A program made the translations under genes and the position numbers. From Dromiciops gliroides (Eukaryota > Chordata > Mammalia > Microbiotheria > Microbiotheriidae): a stretch of 64,000 nt of DNA. Below are positions 33,720-44,642 of this stretch, one piece after another; the first letter of the stretch is position 1; the number at the start of each line of letters is the position of its first letter. Under the pieces are notes generated by a model that saw only the letters and a program-made list of their open reading frames with translations, searched no databases and was not told where the DNA came from. The DNA is taken from contig NC_057862.1 of assembly GCF_019393635.1 (NCBI RefSeq), positions 241,841,941 through 241,905,940 on the forward strand, given 5' to 3'.

Positions 33720-33930
33720 CTATAAAACAGTTAATTGCACAGTTCTTTGGGAGGCAGGGCACTAGAAATTTAGGGGGATCAAGAAAGACTCAGTGGAGAA
33801 GACAGTGATTGACATATCTTAAAGGAAGAGAAGGATTCTGTGATGCAAAGATTAAGAAGGGAGTGAATTCCAGGAAAATGAGACAGCCAACACAAAGTCA
33901 CAGAAACAAGAGTTGAAGTGTCATACCCTG
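33720..33930 (+). mobile_element. L3/CR1-like LINE fragment
   Basis: GTGGAGAAGACAGTGATTGA, GGAGTGAATTCCAGGAAAAT and AAACAAGAGTTGAAGTGTCA follow the same order as the LINE at 16601. Confidence 0.4.
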
Positions 33931-33944
33931 ACAAGTGATCATCC

Positions 33945-34030
33945 AGCTGCTGCTTACTGCCTATGTGACCCTGGGAAAATCATTGAACATCTTTGGGTCT
34001 TAGTTTTCTCATCTGTAAAATCAGGGATTG
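33945..34030 (+). mobile_element. MIR-like fragment
   Basis: CTGCCTATGTGACCCTGGGA, then TTTTCTCATCTGTAAAATCA. Confidence 0.6.
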
Positions 34031-34033
34031 AGA

Positions 34034-34914
34034 ACTATGGATTAGAGAAATGCAAATTAAAACAACTCTGAGGTATCACCTCACAACTATCAGATTGACT
34101 AATATGATGAAAAAAAAAAAAGGAAAAGGATGATTTTGGAGGGGATAGGGGGAAACTGTTCTAGTTCTGTTGGTGAAGTTGTGAAATGATCCAACCATTC
34201 TGGAAAGCAATTTTAGAACTATGCCCAAAGGGCTATAAAACTGTGCATACCCGTTGACTCAGCAATACCACTACCAGTTCTAATATCCCAAAGACATCAA
34301 AAAAAGGAGAAAGGGACCTATTTGTACAAAAATATTTATAGAAGCTTCTTTTGTGGTGGCTATGAATTGGAAATTGAGGGGAAGTCTATCAATTGGAGAA
34401 TGACTAAACAAGCTGTAGAATATGATTGTGATGGAATATTATTGTGCTATAAAAAATGACAAGCAGGATGATGTCAGAAAAACCTGGAAAGATTTACATG
34501 AGCTGATGCAAAGTAAAGTGAACAGAACCAGGAGAACATTGTACACAGTAACAGCAATATTGTACAATAAAAACTGTGAATGATTTAGCTATTCTCAGCA
34601 ATACAATAATCCAAGACAATCCCAAAGGACTAATGATGAAGCATGTTTTCTTTCTCCAGAGAAAGAACAGGTATTGTTTGAATACACATTGAAACACGCT
34701 ATTTTCACCTTCTTTGATTCTTTTCATTTTGAGTCTTCTTGTACAAAATGACTAATATGAATATGTTTTACATGATTGCACATGTATAACCTATATCTGA
34801 TTACTTACCATCTCAGGGAGGGAGCAGGGATAAAATTTGGGACTCAAAAGATTTTTTTTAAAAATGTTTAAAATTGTTTTAACATAGTTGAAGAAAAAAT
34901 AAAATATAGTTAAA
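34034..34914 (+). mobile_element. L1 3' end, about 880 bp
   Basis: Includes the ORF2 C-terminal part (AAATGCAAATTAAAACAACT, GAATGACTAAACAAGCTGTA, GAACCAGGAGAACATTGTAC) and the 3' UTR. Imperfect repeats AAAATCAGGGATTG and AAAATGAGGGATTGG flank it. Confidence 0.9.
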
Positions 34915-34935
34915 AAATGAGGGATTGGAGAAGGT

Positions 34936-35051
34936 ATGTATGTATGTGTGTGTGTATGTATGTATGTGTGTATGTATGTGTGTATGTGTGTATGTATGTG
35001 TGTATGTATGTATGTATGTGTGTATGTATGTGTGTATGTATGTATGTATAT
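34936..35051. repeat. (ATGT)n/(GTGT)n microsatellite
   Basis: About 115 bases of mixed ATGT and GTGT units. It yields Cys/Val/Tyr-rich frames on plus and Thr/His/Ile frames on minus, which are artefacts. Confidence 0.95.
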
Positions 35052-35054
35052 GGT

Positions 35055-35265
35055 CTCTTTTAGTGCTAAATCTTATGATACTTTGCCCAAAGTCTTCCAG
35101 GGAAGAGGAATTCACTATCTTCCAAAGCAGTCCATTCCCCTCAGAGATAGTTTTCATAATTAATAAGTTTTTCTTTATAGTGCATGAAAAATCTGCCTTT
35201 CCACAACCTTGATTCATTAATCTTTGTCTTCTGGAACTAAGCAGAACAACTCTAAAAAGGATCTT
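35055..35265 (+). mobile_element. CR1/L3-like fragment
   Basis: Phrases AGTCCATTCCCCTCAGAGA, AATAAGTTTTTCTTTATAGT, AAATCTGCCTTTCCACAACC and CTTCTGGAACTAAGCAGAAC resemble an old CR1-type LINE. Confidence 0.5.
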
Positions 35266-35552
35266 TTGTTAGAGTTGGTATAGATGGGGCCCACTGGAGT
35301 GGGTACCTGGGTTTCTGAAGAAGAAAGTCTCAAGTCATCATTGTTATGTTGTTAGCCTAGGAAGGAGGGGATAAGGGCAAGATGACTCCAAGAGATCTGA
35401 CCTAAGTTCAAACCCCAATCAATATTTTCATTAATGATTTGAAAGATGGAGTGCAGAATGTGCTAATTAAATTGGTAAAGTGTCTATGCCTGGGATGGAT
35501 GGCAAACATTTAGCATTAGAATACAAGCCATGCTTGACAAATTAGATTTGTC
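35266..35552. other. No recognised feature
   Basis: Short spacer, no gene. Confidence 0.4.
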
Positions 35553-35569
35553 AAAATCCTATCCAATCA

Positions 35570-35718
35570 GGGGCAGCTAGGTGGCGCAGTGGATAAAGCA
35601 CTGGCCTTGGATTCAGGAGGACCTGAGTTCAAATCCGGCATCAGACACTTGACACTTACTAGCTGTGTGACCTTGGGCAAGTCACTTAACCCTCATTGCC
35701 CCGAAAAATAAAAAAGAA
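35570..35718 (+). mobile_element. WSINE1-like SINE with 17-bp target duplication
   Basis: AAAATCCTATCCAATCA on both sides (35553-35569, 35719-35735). Confidence 0.97.
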
Positions 35719-35879
35719 AAAATCCTATCCAATCAATAAAGCAATAAATCAAATCAATAAAATGAAATTGAGCAGTTATGGGTTTCAGGTAGTCCAGTGT
35801 TCTTGAGCAGATTTTTTTCCCTCTGGGTCTCATAGGATACAGTTACACTTTCCATAGGAGCAAGTGCTAATATAGAATA

Positions 35880-36010
35880 GTGGAAAGGACCCTTCATTTG
35901 AGGTCAATAGCTCTAGGCTAGAGCTGTGTGACCTTGGGAAAGTCACTTCATTCTTCTGAGTCTCGGTTTCTTCACCTATAAAATGGATATAATACTTACA
36001 CTGTGAAATC
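35880..36010 (+). mobile_element. MIR-like CORE-SINE
   Basis: AGAGCTGTGTGACCTTGGGA, TCTCGGTTTCTTCACCTATA, AAATGGATATAATACTTACA. Confidence 0.7.
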
Positions 36011-36097
36011 ATCAGGAGAGAGCCAGGTTTCAGTGGGTGAAAGAAGATGGAAAGAATGAGAAAAGAAAAGATTTAAGATAAAAGAACATCCTTTCTC

Positions 36098-36334
36098 TTA
36101 CTCACCACAGAAGATGCCTAAGACATAAAGGACTCCGAGAGACCCAAGAATGAAAATAGAAAGCACACATAGTCCATTAGATTTGCTTGGGATGTTAATT
36201 ATACACGGAGTGTTACTGGACAAACACCCCCTACCTTTACCTTGCACCTGGATGGTGCCCTGATCAAAATGTGGCACCTGGAAGGGAGCCTGAGCTCCAG
36301 ATGTGGAGTGACCAGGGAAGAGTCTAGTAGGCAT
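36098..36334 (-). other. Possible exon with membrane segment (unproven)
   Basis: A 78-codon minus frame whose last third is hydrophobic (CVLSIFILGSLGVLYVLGIF), like a transmembrane helix, directly followed by a good splice donor (GTGAGT, plus 36100-36105). Upstream in the same stretch a pyrimidine-rich CCCTTCCAG could be an acceptor. The surrounding 36.0-36.6 kb shows no recognised repeat. No family is recognised, no partner exon was found, and chance is quite possible. Confidence 0.25.
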
Positions 36335-36659
36335 ATATCACTTTGCTCATTCTGGCTACTATCTTTCTATTAGCACAGACTAAGTTACCACTACTTTTAA
36401 CTACTACCTGACATCACACTGTTGATTCATACTGGCCCTTGAAATCCATTAAAACTCTCAGGTATTTTTCACAGAGACTGCTTTCTAACCTATTGTCTCC
36501 ATCTAGATCATTAATCTTTTGAGCTCAAAATGGCAGGACTTCACATGTATCCAACTAAATTCCAATCCATTATTTTTAGCCTTTAATTCTATCCTCCTGA
36601 GTTTTTATTAGATCCTCAGTTCATCATCTGTTGCCTTAACTCTCCTTCTGAAAATCTGA
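36335..36659. other. No recognised feature
   Basis: About 325 bases, unique-looking. Confidence 0.4.
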
Positions 36660-36800
36660 TCGGTATAACCTTGCCCCTGGCCCATTTTACAGATGAGAAA
36701 ACCAAGGCCCAAGAAAGTTAAGTGATTTGCCCACTGTCATATAGATGGCAGAGTGACAAAGCAGGGATTCAAACTAGATCTGGTGACACTAAGTTAAAAC
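36660..36800 (-). mobile_element. MIR
   Basis: Reverse MIR: CCCATTTTACAGATGAGAAA, AGTTAAGTGATTTGCCCACT, GCAGGGATTCAAACTAGATC. Confidence 0.7.
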
Positions 36801-36849
36801 CTTCTCACACTGTACGATGTCACATCATTCCCCACTAGACCTCTACTTT

Positions 36850-37040
36850 GTTTCCAGTTTCTTGCTATCACAAAAGTGCTGCTATGAATATTTTCATTCC
36901 ACTGAATCATGGGACATGAATGCTGAAAGGGATCTGAGATATAATCCAGTTCAAGGCCAAATGAGGAAACTGAGTCCCAGAGAAGTGAACTGATTTTTCC
37001 TTGATTACACATTAGTGGTAGAGAACAGATTAGAATGTGA
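36850..37040. mobile_element. L1 scrap and CR1/MIR-like fragment
   Basis: TTTCTTGCTATCACAAAAGT and GCTGCTATGAATATTTTCAT match the minus L1 end. From 36905 a CR1/MIR-like text follows (AAGGGATCTGAGATATAATC, GAGGAAACTGAGTCCCAGAG). Confidence 0.5.
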
Positions 37041-37636
37041 GTTTCTTAACTCAAGTCTAGGATTTGGAGTTTGTTTTTCCCCTTTTCCCATGATGCTTTG
37101 TTATATATGTTACATATAATTATTGATTATTAATGTAGTGGGGAGATTCAGATCCTACCCCCTTTTTTCAACATTTGTTTTCATAGGATTTTTAGTTCCA
37201 AATTTTTCCTCCACCTTCCCTTCTCTCCCTCCTCCCCAAGACAGAAAGCAATCTAATATAGGTTATATATGTACAATCACATTAAACATATTTCTGCATT
37301 AGTCATATTGTGAAAGAAGAGTTAGAGAACAAGGGAAAAACCTCAAAAAAGAAGGGAAAAAAACCAGTCCCAAAGTAGAAACATTATGGTTCAATCTACA
37401 TTCATAGATCACAGTTCTTTTTTCTGGATGTTGACAACATTGTCTATTATGAAATTCTTTGAAACTGTTTTGGACCATTGCATTGCTAAAAAGAGCCAAG
37501 TCTATCACCATTGTTCATCACACAATGTTGCTGTTACTGTAAACAATGTTCTCCTGGTTCTGCTCCTCTTAGTCAACATCAGTTCACATAAGTCCTTCCA
37601 GGTTTTTCTGAACTCCTCCTGCTCTTCATTACTTTT

Positions 37637-37790
37637 TCTTTCTTTTTTTTTTTTAGTGAGGCAATTGGGGTTAAGTGACTTGCCCAGGGTCACACAGCTA
37701 GTAAGTGTTAAGTGTCTGAGGTCAGATTTGAACTCAGGTACTCCTGACTCCAGGGCCAGTGCTCTATCCACTGCACCACCTAGCTGCCCC
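37637..37790 (-). mobile_element. WSINE1-like SINE with 15-bp target duplication
   Basis: CTCTTCATTACTTTT on both sides (37622-37636, 37791-37805). Confidence 0.96.
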
Positions 37791-37820
37791 CTCTTCATTA
37801 CTTTTCACATTGATTTTTTT

Positions 37821-37989
37821 TCCCACTTTTTAAAAAATTTTTTTTCTTTTTTTAGTGAGGCAATTGGGGTTAAGTGACTTGCCCAGAGTCACACAGCTAG
37901 TAAGTGTTAAGTGTCTGAGGCCGGATTCGAACTCAGGTACTCCTGACTCCAGGGCCGGTGCTCTATCCACTGCGCCACCTAGCTGCCCC
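37821..37989 (-). mobile_element. WSINE1-like SINE with target duplication
   Basis: TCACATTGATTTTTT on both sides (37805-37819 and 37990-38004). It landed just beside the previous SINE. Confidence 0.95.
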
Positions 37990-38257
37990 TCACATTGATT
38001 TTTTAAAACTTTGTGTTCTAAATTTTCTTTTTCCCTCCCTCCTCATCCCTCCCTATGAAATCCAGCAATTCAATATGTCATACATGTGCAGTTATGCAAA
38101 ACATCTTCTCATTAGTCAGGTTGTTAAAGAAAATAGACAAAATACCTTTAGAAAGAGGAGCTAACAAATAAAATTATATTTCAATCTGTATTCAGATACC
38201 ATTAGTCCTATCTCTGTTAACGGTTTGCATTTTTCATACGTCCTTCTGATAGCATCC

Positions 38258-40215
38258 TAGCTGCCTAGTTTAGTCAGTAGAGGCAAGATATTGTAGAATT
38301 GCAAAGCAATTTGCATTAACAGGATGCAACAGTTAATAAAAAGCAAATAACTATGCACACAAAATTCTTAAACATTCAGTCATCTAAAGAGAAAACTCAC
38401 AGATGTATGGTGGAAAATAACAAAACAAAACTGTCACTTAAACTACTGTGGGACTCATCAACAGTCCAACTTTTAGTGATAAAACTACTCTATTGGACAA
38501 ACTGGGCAGTCAAAACCCCACAACTACTATGAGAAGTCTGAATGTTGCTTAAAGAATGCCCTTACACAGCACAGGTCCTCGATATATGTGGATTTGTACA
38601 CACATCAATGTGTTATGCTTTGTGGAAATTATTTCCATTTTCAATTTCACATTAATTCATGTAAAAATAACGAGCCTACACAAATGACCTTTTAAAAAGT
38701 AATTAACTGTTACCATTTCCAAAGTGTCAGAAGTATTGAAGCAAAACAAAAAAGGCAAATTATGACAGGAGGGCATGCAGAAAATAAAATTGTTTCTGGA
38801 TAGTATCCTATTACAAATTAAGTGACACTGTATAAAAAACATTGCTAGAAGAATGTTACAAAACTGAGCCCTGTACTTTTCACACATGAGTCCAAACCAT
38901 TCTGAAAAAGACAGGAACCCATGGTTCGATTACCTTTCCAGTCTTTGCTTTCTCTACTTGAGGATCATGATTGGAGTCTGTGCCAGTTGAGTGGTGTGTG
39001 AGAGCTCTCACTGCCTATGGGAGAGTCTTCTCTTTCACACACCATGTTGAATTGGTTTGTGTAACTACTACCTGTTCTGCCAGTCCTCTCTTCTGAGTTG
39101 TTGAAGACCTTATTACCATTCCCTGGAGATCTAGGAAAATCATGTTATGTTGTGCTACCCTCCCTAAAAAAAATCCAGGCTCAGATGTCCTCTAAGGAGC
39201 TGCCAAGTAATGACTTGGTTCTTTAGCCAGATGGCTTACAGTCTTTACCTATGATCTCTACTTGGTTTAATGGGTAAGAAAATGGAATTCTTCTGGTATT
39301 TGGGGATAAGGCCTTAGACACCCGCTGCTGGTAGTGAGCTAACTGTTGGTGAGTCTCCTTCAGTTGTGGCCGAAGAACTAGAATGGTCCTCTGCATACCC
39401 TCTTCATCAAGCTAGATAATGAAGTCATTGAGTTTATCCTGATTGTTTTTAAGTTCTCCACTATATTTCTTCTGTAAAGCCAACTCTCCTTTAAGTTGTA
39501 CAATTTGTCCCTGAGATACTTGCCCTCTAAGCTCTTGTTTCTCCTGCTTGAGCATTCAACACTTCACCATTAACTTTTTGCCTCTTTGGTCATTGGGAGT
39601 ATATTTCCAGGCACTCAGTTCATTGTGTATTTGTTACTATTTTTCTTTAGTTCATTCCAGTTCACCTTTCATTTTTAGGAAAAACAAGCTGATTGCTGAT
39701 CCATTGATATTGACTGCATCTGGGAATACTAGGCTGCTAAACTTGTTTGAGGTACTGAATTTCAATAGTAACTCTTGGATCTCTTGTTCCTTGGTTGCCA
39801 GTCTCATCATAGGAATATTTTCTCTTCTTGCAGACTCTTGTTGCTGTTTCTTCTGACTCACTCAAGCCTGTTATATCATTAGAGTTTAAGGCTTGCCCTC
39901 CAAACCTGGTTCACATTACTTCCATCCTAGGACTAATTCATCTTTTGCCATAACTTTGAAGTTTGCGTCACTGAGTTAAACCATTTTTGGGAGAGCGTCT
40001 TCATCATATTTTATTTTTTCTCCATACTGAGGCTGCTGCTACCAGCTTGTCACATAGACTGACCAAGAAGCTGACCTTTTCATCGATGCATGGACCAAGT
40101 TTGGGTAACCCCCCCACACACACAAGTCACCGAGGTGCCTTCAGCTCCAGAGAACAGCTCTTCCTTCTCTCCCCATGGAGACAGGCTCTCTCCTTTATTT
40201 ATGGGACTCACTGCT
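38258..40215 (-). pseudogene. WTAP: WTAP processed pseudogene, full length, decayed
   Basis: WTAP is a coiled-coil subunit of the nuclear m6A methyltransferase complex. The minus strand from about 40007 (start) to 38856 (stop TAA) follows WTAP in order without introns. Near the N-terminus: NFKVMAKDELVL-type text. Then QQQESARRENI and MMRLATKEQEIQEL, then LFFLKMKGELE, then LNDFII*LDEE and TILVLRPQLKETHQQLAHYQ. At the C-terminus: SPGNGNKVFNNSEERTGR, then KGNRTMG and QNGLDS. The span is about 1,150 bp, against about 1,190 bp for the human coding sequence. It has in-frame stops and several frameshifts, so it makes no WTAP. Probable UTRs extend to about 40215 (5') and 38258 (3'). No poly(A) or target repeat is clear. 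A younger L1 sits at its 5' end (40233-41081). Confidence 0.9.
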
Positions 40216-40692
40216 AAAAAATGGCTCTGGAAATGTAATGGAATACTATTGTACTATAAGAAATGATGAGCAGGCAGATTTCAGAAAAACCTGGAAACAT
40301 TTAAGTGGACTGATGTTGAGTGAAGTGAGCAGAATCAGGAGAACATTGTATACTGTAACAGCAATATTGTGTCATGATCAACTGTGATAGAATTGGCTCT
40401 TCTCAGCAATACAGTGCTCTAAGACAATTCCAAAGTACTCATGATGGAAAATGCTCTCCACATCCAGAAAAAAAGAACTGTGGAATCTGAATGTAGATTG
40501 AACCATACTGTTTCTACTTTTTTGTTTGTTTGTTTTTGTTTTCTTTTTTGAGTTTTTTCCCTTTTGTTCTGATTCTTCTTTCACAACATGAGTAATGCAG
40601 AAGTATGTTTAATGTTATTGTACATATATAACCTATATTAGATTATTTTCTGTCTTGGGGGGGAGAGAGAAAAATTTGGAACTCAAAATCTT

Positions 40693-40838
40693 TTTTTTTT
40701 TTGGTGGGGCTATGGGGGTTAAGTGACTTGCCCAGGGTCACACAGCTAGTAAGCGTCAAACGTCTGAGGCCGGATTTGAACTCAGGTACTCCTGAATCCA
40801 GGGCCGGTGCTTTATCCACTGCGCCACCCAGCTGCCCC
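40693..40838 (-). mobile_element. WSINE1-like SINE with 16-bp target duplication
   Basis: TGGAACTCAAAATCTT on both sides (40677-40692, 40839-40854). Confidence 0.96.
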
Positions 40839-40868
40839 TGGAACTCAAAATCTTATAAAAAATATTGA

Positions 40869-41015
40869 GGGTGCAGCTAGGTGGTGCAGTGGATAAAGCA
40901 CCGGCCCTGGATTCAGGAGGACCTGGGTTCAAGTCCAGCCTCAGATGCTTGACCCTTACTAGCTGTGTGACCCTGGGCAAGTCACTTAACCCTCATTGCC
41001 CTGCAAAAAAAAAAA
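40869..41015 (+). mobile_element. WSINE1-like SINE, inverted partner
   Basis: Plus-strand copy 30 bases after the minus-strand one, both inside the L1. The flanking repeat is short (AATATTGA / AATGTTGA). Confidence 0.93.
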
Positions 41016-41097
41016 TGTTGAAAACTATCTTTACATGTAACTGGAAAAAAATAAAATACTTTTAAGATTAAAAAATAAAATAAAAATGGCTCTGGAA

Positions 41098-41488
41098 GAG
41101 GAAATCACAGATTTTAATTTTTAAGAAATTATACACATAAAAGTAATTTCTTCTCCTACTCCTTCCTTCAGTTCATAATGATTTATTCTTCATTTTTATG
41201 TCAGGTATTTTGAAAAAGTTTTATTGCTGCCTTTTGTTTTTACATAGTTTTCATTTCCCAATGTTGTTGGGTTTTTTGGCCTCTCCTCCCTATTCTCTCG
41301 AACCATGATAAGTCTTCTGAAAGAAAAGAAAAATCAACTTTGAGCCACACTGTTCCTTTCTCTTCTCTTCTTCTCTGTTTGGGATGGAGTATATGCTACT
41401 TGAGGACCAGCCTAGCTAATTTTAAGTTCATAAAAATCCATCACCTGGTTGCCTATAGGGTAATAAAGTTTTGGGCTATGGCAGTTCT
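41098..41488. other. No recognised feature
   Basis: About 390 bases, T-rich. No supported gene. Confidence 0.4.
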
Positions 41489-41995
41489 TTTTTTTTTTTT
41501 TGAGGGAGGTGGAATAAAGAACATGTTTATTTAAGAAAGTTATGAACAAATAAAGGACTTGTATCCAAGCCCTTAACAAAGCATTTGGGAGATCTTCTGA
41601 TTCACACTGTTTCCCCTAAATTCAGCACAATATAAACAAATAAACTCTAGCACATTTAACATAGTATATGGCTACCAAAAGGGAATCCTGGTGAAACTGC
41701 GAGCATTAACTTTGGTATTTCTCTTCAAACTGTGGCAGTTCTGTGATAATCTTGCGGTCGGCAGGAGTCCCCTTGCTTAGGTCCATTACTAACCTCACTC
41801 TTTTTTTTTTTTTTTTTGGTGAGGCAATTGGGGTTAAGTGACTTGCCCAGGGTCACACAGCTAGTAAGTGTTAAGTGTCTGAGGTCAGATTTGAACTCAG
41901 GTCCTCCTGAATCCAGGGCCAGTGCTCTATCCACTGTGCCACCTAGCTGCCCGCTAACCTCACTCTTAACTGGCTGCCACACAATATGTTCTTTG
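41489..41995 (-). pseudogene. 3' end of an unidentified retroposed transcript
   Basis: Read on the minus strand, it ends in poly(A) (T run 41489-41501) about 20 bp after a polyadenylation signal (TTAAATAAACATG, plus about 41523-41535). Upstream, a minus frame from about 41797 reads MDLSKGTPADRKIITELPQF and then EEKYQS before a stop, possibly the end of a coding sequence. The 5' end is truncated near 41995. Weak flanking similarity (GGGCTAT / TGGCTAT). Parent gene not recognised. A SINE lies within. Confidence 0.55.
41803..41953 (-). mobile_element. WSINE1-like SINE with 14-bp target duplication
   Basis: CTAACCTCACTCTT on both sides (41789-41802, 41954-41967). Younger than the retrocopy it splits. 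Confidence 0.95.
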
Positions 41996-42674
41996 GCTAT
42001 AAAAATAGCCTTTAATAAGTTGTAGAAGGGGAGACAAAATCACAGATCCTTCAAATATTGAATTACTCTCTCCTCTCACTGCTAATCAGATACCTTCTCT
42101 TGGTGTCTTACATCTTCCCTATGCCACTATCTTCTGTCAAGGAAACTTAAAAGAAAGGTGGCCTTGGAGAGAAGAGACACATGGATTGACATTCAAAAAG
42201 GATGGATGTTGCTTTCTAGTTGGCAGGGTCCAGCAGGTCGCTGGAAGCCCAGGAGGCTGAGGCAGCTAGATGTTACATGGGTCAACGAGCTAAGTCAGAA
42301 GTGTACAATTCACAGGTCAGGAGTAATGGATAGGAGAGGGCTGTGGCCAGGGAACAATGCTGAATGTCAGGAACCAAAAACATACCCCAGGAGAGGAAGG
42401 GAAAATTAAGAGTGCTGATGTAAGCTGATGTGGATCAATCAGACAGAACCAGGAGATGAAAACAGAAGGCCAAATACCAGAATCATCATCACAAGACCAA
42501 GGGTCATTGAAACTAAAGCATCTAAGTGGAGAGCAGCCAAAAATAGATAGACATTTTCAATATGTTCCGTGCATATACTGGCAGTGTGGCCTCTACAGAT
42601 TAGCTTGCTTGTGCTCATCTCATTAGGAAATGTTAGTGCTTGAATAATGGAGAACAGTCCCAAACTCGGCTATC
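41996..42674. other. No recognised feature
   Basis: About 680 bases. An L1-like scrap (GATCAATCAGACAGAACCAG) near 42433. No gene seen. Confidence 0.4.
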
Positions 42675-42890
42675 CAAAATAACAATAGCTAATATTTATA
42701 TAGTGCTTAAAATTCAAAAAGCATATGATACTTACACCAGTCTTGTAAAGTAGTTGCTATGATTATCCTCAATTTAAAGTTAAGGAAACTTAGGCCTAGA
42801 GAGTTTCAATGAGTGGCCCAGGGTTGTGACTTTGGCAGAATTTAAACTCAGGTTTTCCTGATGCCAAATCCTGACTTCTAACTTTCTTCC
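42675..42890 (-). mobile_element. MIR
   Basis: Reverse MIR: AATAGCTAATATTTATATAG, AAGTAGTTGCTATGATTATC, AAGGAAACTTAGGCCTAGAG. Confidence 0.7.
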
Positions 42891-42914
42891 CATCCTAGGG
42901 AAGAAAACCAAAGC

Positions 42915-43050
42915 AAGAAAGCAAACAATAAACATTTTGAGGCATCTAATGTATGCCAGGCACTTTGCTTGGTTCTAGGGATACCATGGCATAAATGAAA
43001 TAGTCCCCACCTTCAATAGGGAAGACAACATATACAGATTTAATATAAAC
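42915..43050 (+). mobile_element. L3/CR1-like LINE tail
   Basis: AATAAACATTTTGAGGCATC, TAATGTATGCCAGGCACTTT and CCCACCTTCAATAGGGAAGA. Confidence 0.5.
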
Positions 43051-43529
43051 ACAGTCTGTACCATTAGCTGAGGGCTGTTTCTTTTCCCCTCCTCCTCATC
43101 TTACATCACTCAGACATCTTCCCCTACCATCTCTTCCTTCACTCTCATCTGACATGAAGAAGTGCTTTTTTTCTTTTACGTGCAGCCTTGATCTCACCCC
43201 CCACCATCTTTTCCAGGAAATTGTCTCCATGATAATTCCATCTAATCTTTAATTTCTCTCTAGTCATGAGCCCCTTCCCTAATGTCTACAAACATATTCA
43301 TGTTTCCCTCATCCTTAAAGAAAAACTTCTCACTTGATCTAAATACCCCTGCCAGCTATCTTTCCTCCCATTGCTGGATGAATTCCTTGAGAAAGCCATG
43401 TACAGCTGATGCCTCTTCTTCATCTCCTTTCACTTGATTCTAAACCCTTTGCAATCTGTCTTCCAGCCTCATCATTACACTGAAACTGCTCTTCCAAAGT
43501 TAACTGGGATCTCTTATGACAAAAACAAA

Positions 43530-43688
43530 GGGGGCAGCTAGGTGGCACAGTGGATAAAGCACTGGCCCTGGATTCAGGAAGACCTGAGTTCAAATCCAGC
43601 CTCAGACACTTGACACTTACTAGCTCTGTGACCCTGGGCAAGTCACTTTACCCTCACTGCCCTGAAAACAACAACAACAACAACAAAA
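43530..43688 (+). mobile_element. WSINE1-like SINE with (CAA)n tail
   Basis: Full body, with a tail of ACAACAACAACAACAACAA type rather than pure A. Confidence 0.93.
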
Positions 43689-44129
43689 ACCAGACCAAAA
43701 TAAAGACCTCTTCCTAATTCTCATCTTTTTTAATCTCTCTGCAGCCTCTGATACCATTGATCATTCTCTTTTCCTCTCTAGGTTCTCATGACACTACTCC
43801 CTTCTGATTCTTCTACTTGTTTGATCCTTCCTCAGTCTCCTTTGCTGGATCTTTATCCAGGGAAAGCTCAATAAGTGGTTTAGCTTCCCTTAGCCCTCTT
43901 CTCTTTTCCTTCTATACTATTTCTCTTGGTGATCTCATCAGCTCCTATCATTTCAATTGTCATCTCTATGCAGATGATTCCCAGATCTACATATCCAGCC
44001 CTAACCTCTTGGACATCTCAAAATGGGTGATTCATAAACATCTCAAACTCAACATGTCCAAAAAAGAACTCATTATCTTTCTCCCCAAACCATCATCTCT
44101 TCTGAACTTCTCTATTACTGGGTGTATGG

Positions 44130-44642
44130 AGTGTTCTGGGAGGTCTAGCATTCCTGGTGTGAGGGCTTGCCAAGTCTTTTTCAGGGCTGTTCATCCACCT
44201 TTGGTGTCCACCTGATTCACCCAACTCTCACCTGTGGCTCCTAGAAGCTGTAGCCGTGCCCTAGTAAACCATCTTAGCAGACGAGCTAAACCAGGTTGAG
44301 GGTAACTGACAGGCCTCAAACCTGTTCATGAATTAAGGGGATGTCTGCTCCAAGCATGTGAAGGCTGAATGGGAACAGTCTGTTCCAATGGCCATGAATG
44401 CTGCTGAAGCAGGTTCTATGGAGTGCTTAGAGCTTAGTCAGAGATCAAAGATGTCAAAATCATTCACCGCATCCCGGGCCATCACCAGTCCTCCTGACTT
44501 TTGTCTAGCCACTGGACTTCAATGATTCTGAAAGAGAGAGTGAGGCTGATGGTTTGTGCAACTCTGCCTCACTTAAATCCAATTCAAATAAAAGTCAAGA
44601 CATCACCTAGGATGTCACTGATATTCTTTGAAGGATAAACAA
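44130..44642 (+). mobile_element. RTE-related retroposon
   Basis: About 510 bp within the L2. The 3' end reads ACATCACCTAGGATGTCACT, GATATTCTTTGAAGGATAAA, CAACAA, which resembles RTE-clade 3' ends in marsupials. A CpG-containing middle (CACCGCATCCCGGGCC). No frame. Short flanking similarity (ATTACT). Confidence 0.5.

Larger units (their letters stand above)
37160..38255 (-). mobile_element. L1 3' ends with two SINEs
   Basis: Minus L1 sequence 37160-37636 (AGTTCCAAATTTTTCCTCCA, TGTTGCTGTTACTGTAAACA), then after two SINE insertions another L1-like piece to about 38255 (AATGTATTCAGATACC-type text, TTTGCATTTTTCATACGTCC). The last piece may be a second L1 copy. Confidence 0.75.
40233..41081 (+). 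mobile_element. L1 3' end with 16-bp target duplication
   Basis: 5'-truncated L1 from the ORF2 C-terminus (AATGGAATACTATTGTACTA, encoding YYCTIRNDEQADFRKTWKHL) to the terminal GTAACTGGAAAAAAATAAAA. AAAAATGGCTCTGGAA lies at 40217-40232 and 41082-41097. It contains two SINEs in opposite orientation. Confidence 0.96.
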
